DNA of 64,000 nucleotides from Flemingiibacterium sp964603455 (GTDB lineage: Bacteria > Bacillota > Clostridia > Oscillospirales > CAG-272). Under the pieces are notes generated by a model. The model made no database searches, was not told where the DNA came from, and was given only the letters and a program-made list of their open reading frames with translations. Each line of letters starts with the position of its first letter. The first letter of the stretch is position 1. The stretch covers positions 3,611-67,610 of the forward strand of contig CAZRVL010000004.1 in NCBI GenBank assembly GCA_964603455.1. The letters are read 5' to 3'. The position numbers were made by a program, and so were the translations under genes. Shown piece by piece: positions 18,192 to 25,857 of this stretch.

Positions 18192-18602
18192 TCATTTTTT
18201 GGAGATAAATGCAAATAAAAGCAGTACTATTGCGGCGATTATGAGTATAACTATGATTATGCCCCATACAGTATTCATGCTGTCCGATTCGGCAAGGTCT
18301 GAGCTTGATGCTTCAGCGGTTGTATCATAACTGTCCGATACCGTGGAGGACGTGTCATCATTTATATCTCCGGCATCATTGACAATATTTTCGGAAATAT
18401 CCATTGTGTCATCCGTAATATCGTTTTCGGTATTTTCACTGCTTTTGATGACCGAATCATTCCGAACTATGCTTTTATCCATATCAGCTCTGCTCGAAAA
18501 ATCATAGCTTGCAGCGAAGCAAGACATTTGAAAAATAAGAATGACTGTGATGGTCGCAAAGATAAATGCGAATATATGCTTTCTTTGTTTTTTAAAGATC
18601 AT
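18192..18602 (-). CDS. Secreted, C-terminally membrane-anchored protein of unknown function
   Basis: 136 residues. It has an N-terminal signal peptide (basic QRKH then a hydrophobic run to SCFAAS, cleavage likely near residue 31), a Ser/Thr/Asp/Glu-rich low-complexity middle that is probably disordered, and a C-terminal transmembrane helix VWGIIIVILIIAAIVLLLFAFI followed by SKK. The design is of a short surface stalk held in the membrane, without an LPXTG motif. I recognise no family. It faces mnmE tail to tail. Confidence 0.65.
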   Translation of the reverse strand: MIFKKQRKHIFAFIFATITVILIFQMSCFAASYDFSSRADMDKSIVRNDSVIKSSENTENDITDDTMDISENIVNDAGDINDDTSSTVSDSYDTTAEASSSDLAESDSMNTVWGIIIVILIIAAIVLLLFAFISKK

Positions 18603-18682
18603 ATCAAAGCATTCCTTTCGATTTTTGTCACAAATATCATTCCCGAAAAAGAAAAATACATGCTTTAAAAATAAGGAAATTT

Positions 18683-19012
18683 ATGGAAGAAAAGAGATTT
18701 CAAAAAAACGATAACGGCTTTATATGCCGAAACTGCGGATTTGAAGTAAAGCCGCTCGGAGTGACCTCACGCGATCACTGCCCGAAATGTTTATGCTCGA
18801 TACATATAGATATAAATCCCGGTGACAGAGCGAATGATTGTCTCGGACTTTTAAAGCCGATACAAGTTCTGCCCGATCCGAAAAAGGGTTATATAATCGT
18901 GTATAAATGCGAAAAATGCGGAAAAACGCTTCGTAACAAGGCTGCATATCCGGCAAAGATACAGCCTGATGATATAGACCTTCTCATAAAGCTTACAGTC
19001 AACAACAAATAA
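18683..19012 (+). CDS. RNHCP domain-containing protein
   Basis: A 109-residue zinc-ribbon-like protein with ICRNCG (about 14-19), DHCPKCLCSIHID (about 32-44) and YKCEKCGKTLRNKAA (about 73-87). The N-terminal CxxC...HCPxC pattern with RNxGFE-like context matches the RNHCP family found near ribosomal and tRNA genes of Firmicutes; its function is unknown, presumably a nucleic-acid or zinc-binding role. It is a single plus-strand gene between two minus-strand ones and ends at a bidirectional terminator. Confidence 0.85.
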   Translation: MEEKRFQKNDNGFICRNCGFEVKPLGVTSRDHCPKCLCSIHIDINPGDRANDCLGLLKPIQVLPDPKKGYIIVYKCEKCGKTLRNKAAYPAKIQPDDIDLLIKLTVNNK

Positions 19013-19016
19013 AAAA

Positions 19017-19057
19017 CGGCATAGATACATTTTTAGTGTATCTATGCTGCTTTTTTA
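19017..19057. terminator. Bidirectional intrinsic terminator
   Basis: GCATAGATACA / TGTATCTATGC, an 11-bp stem with a 7-nt loop; six A on the left and six T on the right let it serve both the RNHCP gene and the converging MORN gene. Confidence 0.9.
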
Positions 19058-19885
19058 TGCTGCGTTTTCGTCGGTCTGGACTATCTTGCCGTTTTCAAAG
19101 TAGCCCTCATATTCGCGTCCGCTCGGCCAAGAATACTTTCCGTAGCCGGACATTTTGTTATCTGTAAATTCACCTTCATAGATCTCGCCATTTGCCCAAG
19201 CATATACGCCGTTTCCGTTTCTGAGATCATTTGTGAAATTGCCGGAATATCTGTCGCCGTTTACGTATACATATATTCCCTGTCCTTCTTTCAGGTCATT
19301 TACGTATCCACCTTCATAGGAAGAACCGTCAGCCCATATGTATGTTCCGATTCCGTTTTTGAGATCGTCCTTGTATTCTCCGTTGTATACAGAACCATCA
19401 GCCCATGTATATGTTCCTGTGCCATTCTTTTTTCCGTTCAAGAAGCCGCCTTCATATGTGTCTCCGTTTGAAAAGCTGTACTTGCCTTCACCCGAAATAA
19501 TGTCAAGCTCAAATTCTCCATTGTAAATATCACCGTTGGCAAATGTGAGCTTTCCATTTCCGTTTCTGCGGAGCTTGTACAGTCCGCCTTCATATACATC
19601 GCCGTTTGAATAAACGACTGTGCCGTTGTCCATATCGACTTCGGCGGTAATGCCGCTGGAATAATATAATTTTCCGGTATAAGGTTCGCCGTCAGAATCT
19701 ACCCTTCCGAAGAATTTCACGGTTGCTCCATCTTCGGTATTCATAGATATGTAGCGTATCCCTGAAAAATATATCCCTGCGGCGATTATACCTATCGCAA
19801 TAGCGGCGATTATAAGTATCATCAGCAGGATCGAGGCAAAGCTGTGATGCTTTTTCGCACGCTTGGGAGTTTTTTTATAATCCAT
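19055..19885 (-). CDS. Membrane-anchored MORN-repeat protein
   Basis: 276 residues. After a basic start (KKTPKRAKKHH) comes one transmembrane helix (SILLMILIIAAIAIGIIAAGIYF, about 18-40) and then an extracellular part made of about eight MORN repeats with a period near 23 residues, each of the type NGDxYxGxFxxxxxxGxGxY (for example NGDIYNGEF, DGSVYNGEY, NGDRYSGNF). MORN repeats build a beta-hairpin ladder and often bind lipids or other proteins; the role here is unknown. It lies downstream of a second membrane-protein gene in the same direction and could share its transcript. Confidence 0.85.
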   Translation of the reverse strand: MDYKKTPKRAKKHHSFASILLMILIIAAIAIGIIAAGIYFSGIRYISMNTEDGATVKFFGRVDSDGEPYTGKLYYSSGITAEVDMDNGTVVYSNGDVYEGGLYKLRRNGNGKLTFANGDIYNGEFELDIISGEGKYSFSNGDTYEGGFLNGKKNGTGTYTWADGSVYNGEYKDDLKNGIGTYIWADGSSYEGGYVNDLKEGQGIYVYVNGDRYSGNFTNDLRNGNGVYAWANGEIYEGEFTDNKMSGYGKYSWPSGREYEGYFENGKIVQTDENAA

Positions 19886-19934
19886 ATTTTTTGTCTATAC
19901 CTTCACATCTTTCGAAAGTATACTGAACCTTTCA

Positions 19935-20492
19935 CTAAAGAATATTGCTTTGCGGTGTGATCCCCGCAAAGAAGTTTGAAACCATCTGAATAAGATTCGG
20001 AACTATCGTGAATGATAAAAATACTACGACCAGAAAAGCCAATATTGATAACAGTATCGTGGCAAGGCTTGTTCCCGATAAACCGTAAACGACCTCTGCA
20101 CGGTGAATATTTTCTTCCGGAATATAGAATTTTGCCGTTGAAAAATCAGCCTTTTGTTTTTCGTTGCATTCACCTGCCATGAGTACGATCCGGCGAAGGC
20201 TCGAACCGTTTCTGAGTGCGATCTTTACAAAAAAATTTGAACAGCCGACTTCTCCGATAGTCAATGCACCGCCCTCGGTCTGAGCGCGCCGATCTACCAG
20301 CTTTCTAACCAGACCTCCGAGAACTATGCGGTTCAAAACCGTTATTGCGATTCCTACAACAAATCCGATGTAAAGTGACCAAACAACAATGTTGAGGGTA
20401 GTTATCGGATTGTCTCCAAGTTTGATGGTTTCACCGCAAATTTTGGCGAGATCGTTTTTCAAAGCCTCAAAAAGCTCTGTGAAAAAATCCAT
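19935..20492 (-). CDS. Membrane protein of unknown function
   Basis: 185 residues with a transmembrane helix near residues 30-60 (LNIVVWSLYIGFVVGIAITVLNRIV) and another near 143-168 (SLATILLSILAFLVVVFLSFTIV), flanking a soluble middle domain of about 80 residues. The N-terminal region is amphipathic. Not recognised. It is 83 bp downstream of serS in the same orientation. An AGGAGG ribosome site precedes the ATG. Confidence 0.65.
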   Translation of the reverse strand: MDFFTELFEALKNDLAKICGETIKLGDNPITTLNIVVWSLYIGFVVGIAITVLNRIVLGGLVRKLVDRRAQTEGGALTIGEVGCSNFFVKIALRNGSSLRRIVLMAGECNEKQKADFSTAKFYIPEENIHRAEVVYGLSGTSLATILLSILAFLVVVFLSFTIVPNLIQMVSNFFAGITPQSNIL

Positions 20493-20523
20493 AGTGCCCT
20501 CCTTAAAAATCGATATTATGGAC

Positions 20524-20559
20524 GGAAGAAAAGCATTGGTTTAAAAATGCTTTTCCTCC
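20524..20559 (-). terminator. Hairpin downstream of serS
   Basis: GGAAGAAAAGCATT / AATGCTTTTCCTCC, a 14-bp stem with one mismatch and an 8-nt loop in the gap between serS and the next gene. No strong U-tract follows, so it may attenuate or process the transcript rather than stop it. Confidence 0.5.
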
Positions 20560-20575
20560 GATATTTTTAGCCCGA

Positions 20576-21871
20576 TTATTTATTGATCGGATGGATGACC
20601 TCGATGCCGCCGAGATACTTGCGAAGAACTTCCGGAACGACTACAGAGCCGTCTGCGAGCTGGTTCTGCTCGACCATCGCGGGGAATATTCTCGAAGTTG
20701 CGAGACCTGAACCATTCAATGTATGAACGAACTCAGTCTTTCCGGTGGATTCTCTCTTGAAGCGGATCTGACCGCGGCGAGCCTGATAGTCGCGTGCGTT
20801 CGATACCGAGGATACCTCCTTGTAGCCGTTCATCGAGGGAATGTTGATCTCGATGTCATAGGTGCGTGCCATCGAAGCCGAGCAGTCCCCTGCCGCAAGC
20901 TTGACAGTGCGGAAGTGGAAGCCGAGTCCCTTTACAAGATTTTCAGCCTTTGTTACGAGTTCTTCGAATGCTGCGTCCGAATCCTCAGGCTTGGTGTACT
21001 GGAACATCTCGACCTTGTTGAACTGATGTCCGCGAACCATACCGCGCTCGTCCGAGCGGTAAGAGCCCGCCTCGCGTCTGAAGCAGGGAGTGTAGGAGAA
21101 GAACTTCTTGGGAAGGTCTGCTTCGGAGAGTATCTCATCGCGGTAGATGCTTGCAAGTGCAGCCTCTGCGGTGGGAAGCATATAGTGAACGCGGTCATCG
21201 GTCGGGTTCTCGATTTTGTAAACCTCATCGGCAAACTTCGGGAACTGTCCGGCGGTCAGTCCGCACTGGTATTCGAGCATATGCGGCGGAAGGATGAAGT
21301 CGTAACCGTCTGCGGTGTGGCAGTCGATAAAGTAATTGAGAAGTGCCCATTCAAGTCTTGCGCCCATGCCTTTGTAGATCCAGAAGCCACTTCCTGCAAG
21401 CTTTGTTCCGCGGTCATAGTCGATGAGACCGAGATCGGTGCAGAGATCGACATGGTGCTTCGGAGTGAAGTCGAACTTGTGAGGCTCGCCGAAATAGCGA
21501 ATCGGCTCGTTATTCTCCTTTTCACCCGGCTTGAGGTCGGGATCAGGAAGGTTCGGAAGACCGAGCATAAGGTTTGTATACTCTATTTCTACTTCCTTTA
21601 CCTTTGCATCGTTATCCTTTACCTTGTCAGAAAGCTCCTTCATCTGAGCAAATATCGGTGCAACATCTTCACCTGCTTTTTTGAGAGCCGGGATAGACTT
21701 CGATACCTTGTTCTGCTCTGCCTTAAGAGCTTCGTTTTCCGAGATCATTGCACGGCGTTTTGCATCGAGTTCAAGTATGCGAGCTATATCCTCTTTCGCA
21801 TCCTTTCCCTTTCTTGCAAGTCTTTCGATAACGTCTTCAGTGTTTTCCTTGATGTATTTTATGTCCAGCAT
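20576..21871 (-). CDS. serS: Serine-tRNA ligase
   Basis: Class II synthetase charging tRNA-Ser, 431 residues. The N-terminal antiparallel coiled-coil arm that grips the tRNA spans about residues 28-100 (Lys/Glu-rich). Motif 2 is FRREAGSYRSDERGMVRGHQF (in two parts near 265-285) and motif 3 is NGSGLATSRIFPAMVEQNQ (near 385). No T-box leader is present in the 47-bp gap to spo0J, so expression probably comes from upstream. The soj-spo0J-serS order is common in Clostridia. Confidence 0.96.
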   Translation of the reverse strand: MLDIKYIKENTEDVIERLARKGKDAKEDIARILELDAKRRAMISENEALKAEQNKVSKSIPALKKAGEDVAPIFAQMKELSDKVKDNDAKVKEVEIEYTNLMLGLPNLPDPDLKPGEKENNEPIRYFGEPHKFDFTPKHHVDLCTDLGLIDYDRGTKLAGSGFWIYKGMGARLEWALLNYFIDCHTADGYDFILPPHMLEYQCGLTAGQFPKFADEVYKIENPTDDRVHYMLPTAEAALASIYRDEILSEADLPKKFFSYTPCFRREAGSYRSDERGMVRGHQFNKVEMFQYTKPEDSDAAFEELVTKAENLVKGLGFHFRTVKLAAGDCSASMARTYDIEINIPSMNGYKEVSSVSNARDYQARRGQIRFKRESTGKTEFVHTLNGSGLATSRIFPAMVEQNQLADGSVVVPEVLRKYLGGIEVIHPINK

Positions 21872-21918
21872 TTTAAAAAATCTCCTTAAGATGTTTGATT
21901 GCTAATAATATTTTGAAC

Positions 21919-22773
21919 TCACTTTGCAGTAAGCTTGTTTATAAGAGTTTCGAGCTGATCGGTCGTTTTGTAAGACACGGTGATCGAGCGTCTGCGCAGA
22001 CCTCGGTTGATCTTTACCTTGCATCCAAGTGCGGATGCTACTTTTTCTTCGAGAGAACGATAGTAGCTCTCTTCGACTTCATTTTTCTTTGGCTGTGACG
22101 GTGCTTCGGTGTTCATGTCACGAACCAGATCCTCGGTCGCACGTACAGAAAGCTCTCCGAAGGTTACCTTGTCGGCAGCCTCGACCATTCTCGATTTGTC
22201 ATTCAGTCCGAGCAATGCACGAGCGTGTCCTGCAGAAAGCAGCCCACCCTCGACCAGATCCTTTATGTCATCCGGCAATTCAAGCAGTCGAAGCGAATTT
22301 GCTACAGCTGCACGGCTTTTTCCGACTTCTTTTGCGATCTCTTCCTGAGTCATGGAATACTCTTCTACAAGAGCTTTTAGACCTGTCGCTTCTTCGAGCG
22401 GATTCAGATCCTCTCGCTGAATATTTTCGATTAGCGCATATTCGGCAGCCTTGCGGTCATCAGCATCCAGAATCACTACCGGAACTTCCGAAAGTCCTGC
22501 CTGTTTAGCCGCACGCCAACGGCGTTCACCGGCAATTATCTGATAATATCCGTTGCTATCGCTTTCCCGAACGACGATAGGCTGAATTATACCGTTTGCG
22601 GCAATAGAATCGGCTAATTGTGAAAGTGATTCCGGGTCGAAATATTTTCTCGGTTGAGAACGTCGTGGTTCGATCTCCGAGATTCTAAGAGTTGATACTT
22701 TATCGGTTTCGTCAGGAGAATTGTCAAGAAAGATCGAGTCCATTCCCCTTCCGAGACCCTTCTTTTTTCCCAT
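21919..22773 (-). CDS. parB: Chromosome-partitioning protein ParB (Spo0J)
   Basis: 284 residues. ParB N-terminal CTPase domain with the conserved IQPIVVRESDSNGYYQIIAGERRWRAAK in parts (about 58-86) and ENIQREDLNPLEEA (about 116-129); helix-turn-helix TQEEIAKEVGKSRAAVANSLRLL (about 141-163); C-terminal dimerisation domain about 220-284. It binds parS and spreads as a CTP-dependent clamp. It lies 112 bp after soj in the same direction. A second ParB-type gene, noc-like, lies just upstream of soj; this one is called Spo0J because it directly follows soj. Confidence 0.95.
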   Translation of the reverse strand: MGKKKGLGRGMDSIFLDNSPDETDKVSTLRISEIEPRRSQPRKYFDPESLSQLADSIAANGIIQPIVVRESDSNGYYQIIAGERRWRAAKQAGLSEVPVVILDADDRKAAEYALIENIQREDLNPLEEATGLKALVEEYSMTQEEIAKEVGKSRAAVANSLRLLELPDDIKDLVEGGLLSAGHARALLGLNDKSRMVEAADKVTFGELSVRATEDLVRDMNTEAPSQPKKNEVEESYYRSLEEKVASALGCKVKINRGLRRRSITVSYKTTDQLETLINKLTAK

Positions 22774-22885
22774 AAATTATGACCATAACTTTCGAGCTTA
22801 CGAAAGCTTCCTTTCTCTCCGTGTCGGAGCTTTTACTGAAAAGACTGTTCTAACAGCTTTAGTTCAAACTTTTATCCATGCTACC

Positions 22886-23647
22886 TTATGTGCGTTCCAA
22901 TATCTCTTTTGCAACATCCATATAAGCGTGTGCTCCCTTTGAGCTTTTATCATAATAGATTATAGGTTCTCCGAAGCTTGGAGCTTCAGAGAGCTTTACA
23001 TTTCTGACGATGGATGTTGAAAAAAGCTTGTCAGCATAGTATTTCTTTATCTCATCGAGAACTTGGATCGAAAGATTCAAGCGACCGTTGAACATTGTGA
23101 TCAATATGCCTGTAATTTCCAAAGATTGGTTATACAACTTCTTGACCTGTTTTATTGTCATCATAAGCTGCGACAGACCTTCGAGTGAGTAAAATTCACA
23201 CTGCATCGGAATTATAACTCCATTACTTGCAGCGAGTGCATTGATCGACAAAATACCGAGAGACGGTGGGCAATCGATGAATATGTAATCGAAATCATCC
23301 TCTATTGCTGTAATTGCATTTTTGAACAGCAATTCACGGTTATCGAGATCGATCAGTTCAAATTCTGCTCCCGCAAGTTCCATCTGTGATGGCATAAGCC
23401 AAAGATTTTTGAATCCTGTTTCAACGATAGCTTCGGATGCCTTTGAGTTGCCGATTATGACATCATATGATGAAGTTTTTACGGAACGTTTTTGCACACC
23501 GACACCACTGGTCGAATTTCCCTGTGGATCGAGATCTAGCAGTAGTACACGCTTATCGAGCGCACCTATTGCAGCAGCGATATTTACGGCAGAGGTAGTT
23601 TTTCCGACTCCGCCCTTTTGATTTGCGAGAGAAATAGTAAATGCCAT
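22886..23647 (-). CDS. soj: Chromosome-partitioning ATPase ParA (Soj)
   Basis: 253 residues from ATG 23647, preceded by GGAGG at 7 nt; the TTG two codons earlier is too close to this ribosome site. The deviant Walker A motif KGGVGKTT (about 9-16) with the signature lysine, Walker A' DLDPQGNSTSG (about 39) and Walker B DYIFIDCPPSLG (about 110) are all present. As a MinD/ParA-type ATPase it cycles between DNA-bound dimer and monomer, stimulated by Spo0J, and in Bacillus it also controls DnaA. Confidence 0.96.
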   Translation of the reverse strand: MAFTISLANQKGGVGKTTSAVNIAAAIGALDKRVLLLDLDPQGNSTSGVGVQKRSVKTSSYDVIIGNSKASEAIVETGFKNLWLMPSQMELAGAEFELIDLDNRELLFKNAITAIEDDFDYIFIDCPPSLGILSINALAASNGVIIPMQCEFYSLEGLSQLMMTIKQVKKLYNQSLEITGILITMFNGRLNLSIQVLDEIKKYYADKLFSTSIVRNVKLSEAPSFGEPIIYYDKSSKGAHAYMDVAKEILERT

Positions 23648-23706
23648 TTGCAAGCCTCCATTGTATTGAGGGAGACAAGGCGAGCCGCTATCTTCCCCGT
23701 ATATAC

Positions 23707-23735
23707 TATTATAGCAAGAAATTCGGCAAATGTCA
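23707..23735 (-). promoter_or_regulatory. Predicted soj promoter
   Basis: On the minus strand TTGACA, 17-bp spacer, TATAAT: a near-perfect sigma-A promoter 60 bp upstream of soj. Confidence 0.85.
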
Positions 23736-23886
23736 ATACATAAATTGAAAAGAACGAGAATAACTCACAAAATATTTACAATCCGACGCAATTCAACACG
23801 GTTTTTCAAGTTTCGATTAGAATATATAACTTTATTCGGCTACGGATAAATGATATTGGCGAAAGAAAGATCATAAAGCGGAAAAA

Positions 23887-23902
23887 TGTTTCACGTGAAA
23901 CA
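23887..23902. promoter_or_regulatory. parS: parS centromere site
   Basis: TGTTTCACGTGAAACA, a perfect 16-bp palindrome identical to the Firmicutes parS consensus. It lies in the gap between noc-like parB and soj, 49 bp from the noc-like stop. Confidence 0.97.
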
Positions 23903-23935
23903 TTACAAGAAAGCATATATTCTACATTTTTAAAA

Positions 23936-24907
23936 TTATGTTGGCGAACGTTTCTTTATTCTTATCGTCAGCACCGTTTCATCCTCACCTTCATCGCGTT
24001 CACTTGCTATATCAATGCCTGCCTGTCGCACAATATCTACGGCTTTATCCACAGAGTTGTAGAAAATTCGAATATCCTTCAATATTATTCTTCTCGGAGC
24101 TTTGGCATTCTTTTCGTCTTCCTTTTCCGATATGAAGCGGTCGATATAGTTTTCGGTAGTTGCTACATTCAGACCACGTTTGGCGATGTAATCTATTATT
24201 CTGAGTCTTTGTTCGACCGAATCGACTTTGAGCAATGCCCTTGCATGCCTTTCGGTCAGATTGTAAGCGAGTATTTTTTCGCGTTCCGGTGCTGTGAGCC
24301 TTAGTATTCTAAGCTTGTTTGCTACGAATGACTGACTTACAGACAATTGCTTTGCGGCTTCCTCTTGAGTAAGATGGTAAATATCAATGAGTGCGGCTAT
24401 TGATGATGCCTGTTCGAAAATGTTCAGATTTTCACGCTGAATATTTTCTATTATCGCAAGTTCGGCTGATTTTTTACTGTCAACATCAACCAATATACAC
24501 GGAACTGTGGAAAGACGAAGTAATTTTGCTGCTCGAAGTCTTCGCTCACCTGCAACGATCTCATAGAGTCCGTCATCAAGTCTTCTTGCCGTGAGCGGCT
24601 GCAATATTCCGCATAAACGAATACTGTCTGCAAGGCGAATGATTGAATCATCCTCGAATTGTTTGCGCGGTTGTGACGGATTCGGAATTATGCTTTCGGT
24701 CGGTATCTCATGTATTCTACCGTATTCATCCCGTCGAGCAGCATCTGCACGCTCCTGCTCTGCACGTTCGAGCTCACTCCTTGCGAGTTCTTTTTCAGCC
24801 TTTAACGACAGTTCGCGTTCATCAAGTTCGCGGCTTCTTCTGTCAAGCCGTGTGCGTTCGGCTTCAAGTTCTCGTTCACGTCTGGTGTTTTTGAAAAGTG
24901 TTGTCAT
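23936..24907 (-). CDS. noc: ParB-family protein, Noc-like
   Basis: 323 residues from ATG 24907 (AAAGGAG 6 nt upstream; a TTG at 24931 would run through that site). The first ~65 residues are a highly charged, Arg/Glu-rich coiled coil (RERELEAERTRLDRRSRELD), not a feature of Spo0J. The ParB core follows: IIPNPSQPRKQF, GERRLRAAKLL, ENIQRENLNIFEQ; helix-turn-helix QEEAAKQLSVSQSFVANKLRIL. Two ParB paralogues flank soj, and gene order (rsmG next to this one) is where noc sits in B. subtilis. Noc proper has an amphipathic N-terminal membrane helix; here the short hydrophobic start TTLFKNTRR could be one, but this is unproved. The symbol is therefore tentative. Confidence 0.82.
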   Translation of the reverse strand: MTTLFKNTRRERELEAERTRLDRRSRELDERELSLKAEKELARSELERAEQERADAARRDEYGRIHEIPTESIIPNPSQPRKQFEDDSIIRLADSIRLCGILQPLTARRLDDGLYEIVAGERRLRAAKLLRLSTVPCILVDVDSKKSAELAIIENIQRENLNIFEQASSIAALIDIYHLTQEEAAKQLSVSQSFVANKLRILRLTAPEREKILAYNLTERHARALLKVDSVEQRLRIIDYIAKRGLNVATTENYIDRFISEKEDEKNAKAPRRIILKDIRIFYNSVDKAVDIVRQAGIDIASERDEGEDETVLTIRIKKRSPT

Positions 24908-24947
24908 TGTTATCTCCTTTTGTACCGACAAATATTATGCACAGGTC

Positions 24948-24956
24948 TGTGTATAA
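24948..24956 (-). promoter_or_regulatory. Possible DnaA box upstream of noc
   Basis: TGTGTATAA, the complement of TTATACACA, which fits the relaxed DnaA-box consensus TTWTNCACA. A single isolated site, so it could be chance. Confidence 0.35.
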
Positions 24957-25112
24957 CCTTTGTGCCGAGTCGGTTCTGCTACAATATGATACCACATTTT
25001 CAATGCAAAGTGTGTTGAAATATCGGCATAGAAAAATAGTGCCGCACGTCGATAAATTGCCGGAAATAATGCAATTTTAGTCAAACCGGAATATTCAGCC
25101 GTGTTAAGTAGC

Positions 25113-25140
25113 AAAAAAAGCCGTTCAAAGCGGCTTTTTA
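25113..25140 (-). terminator. Intrinsic terminator of rsmG
   Basis: Stem AAAAAGCCG / CGGCTTTTT with a 7-nt loop, the right arm lying inside the last codons and stop of rsmG. On the minus strand the stem is followed by an unbroken U-tract. Confidence 0.85.
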
Positions 25141-25844
25141 AGGATTTGTGCCCAATTTCGCGGATAATTTTCGGGCGTTGGGGAATATTTTTTTATCGTA
25201 ACTATTGATCTTGGATTAGGCTCGCCGTTTGGAATAGAAATACTATAGTTGTCATGCGAATCGAGTTTTCCTCCGAGCTTTTTGATCGCGCTTGACGCTT
25301 GAGCGGTCTCTTCATCGGAATGTCCCTTCATTGCTGCGAACAGACCGCCAACTTTAACGAACGGTAGACATAATTCGCACAACGGAGACAACTTTGCAAC
25401 TGCCCTTGCACAGGCAATATCAAAGTGTTCTCGGTATTCGCTTTTTGCTGCTGCCTCCTCGGCACGCGAGGTTATTGCGGAAATATTAGAAAGTCCGAGT
25501 ATTTCCGCTGTTTCGGATATGTAATTTATCCTTTTAGCAGTTGAATCAAGAGCGGTTATTTTAATATCCGGGCGAGCTATGGCGAGCGGAAGTGACGGAA
25601 ATCCTGCACCGCAGCCGACATCGATCATAGTTGCTCCGGCAGGAATATATTCGGCTGCCATAAGTGAATCTGTATAATGCTTTAATATTATCCCGTCTTC
25701 ATCGGTTATGGCGGTTAGGTTCATTTTAGCGTTGACTTCAAGCATTCTTGCAGTCAAATTCTCAAACTTTTCTGCAAGCTCATCGGTTGCAAATCGTTCC
25801 AGTCCGTTTGCCGTCAATATTTCTTTATATTTTGTCTTGAACAT
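25125..25844 (-). CDS. rsmG: 16S rRNA (guanine(527)-N7)-methyltransferase
   Basis: 239 residues, Rossmann-fold SAM-dependent enzyme modifying G527 of 16S rRNA. Motif I DVGCGAGFPSLPLAIARPD (about 77-95) and the following ALDSTAKRINYI, with CARAVAKLSPLCELCLPFVKVGG (about 150-172), are the RsmG signature. It starts 13 bp after mnmG, its standard neighbour, and ends in a terminator that overlaps its stop codon. Loss of this gene in other bacteria gives low-level streptomycin resistance. Confidence 0.95.
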   Translation of the reverse strand: MFKTKYKEILTANGLERFATDELAEKFENLTARMLEVNAKMNLTAITDEDGIILKHYTDSLMAAEYIPAGATMIDVGCGAGFPSLPLAIARPDIKITALDSTAKRINYISETAEILGLSNISAITSRAEEAAAKSEYREHFDIACARAVAKLSPLCELCLPFVKVGGLFAAMKGHSDEETAQASSAIKKLGGKLDSHDNYSISIPNGEPNPRSIVTIKKYSPTPENYPRNWAQILKKPL

Positions 25845-25857
25845 AGTTATAATTCCT

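Noticed and set aside
20723..21889. Long open frame on the plus strand opposite serS (388 codons)
   Set aside because: It is a shadow of serS; the translation has no recognisable domain and serS is fully intact on the other strand.
21872..21918. Possible T-box leader for serS
   Set aside because: Only 47 bp lie upstream of serS before spo0J, with no specifier or T-box sequence.
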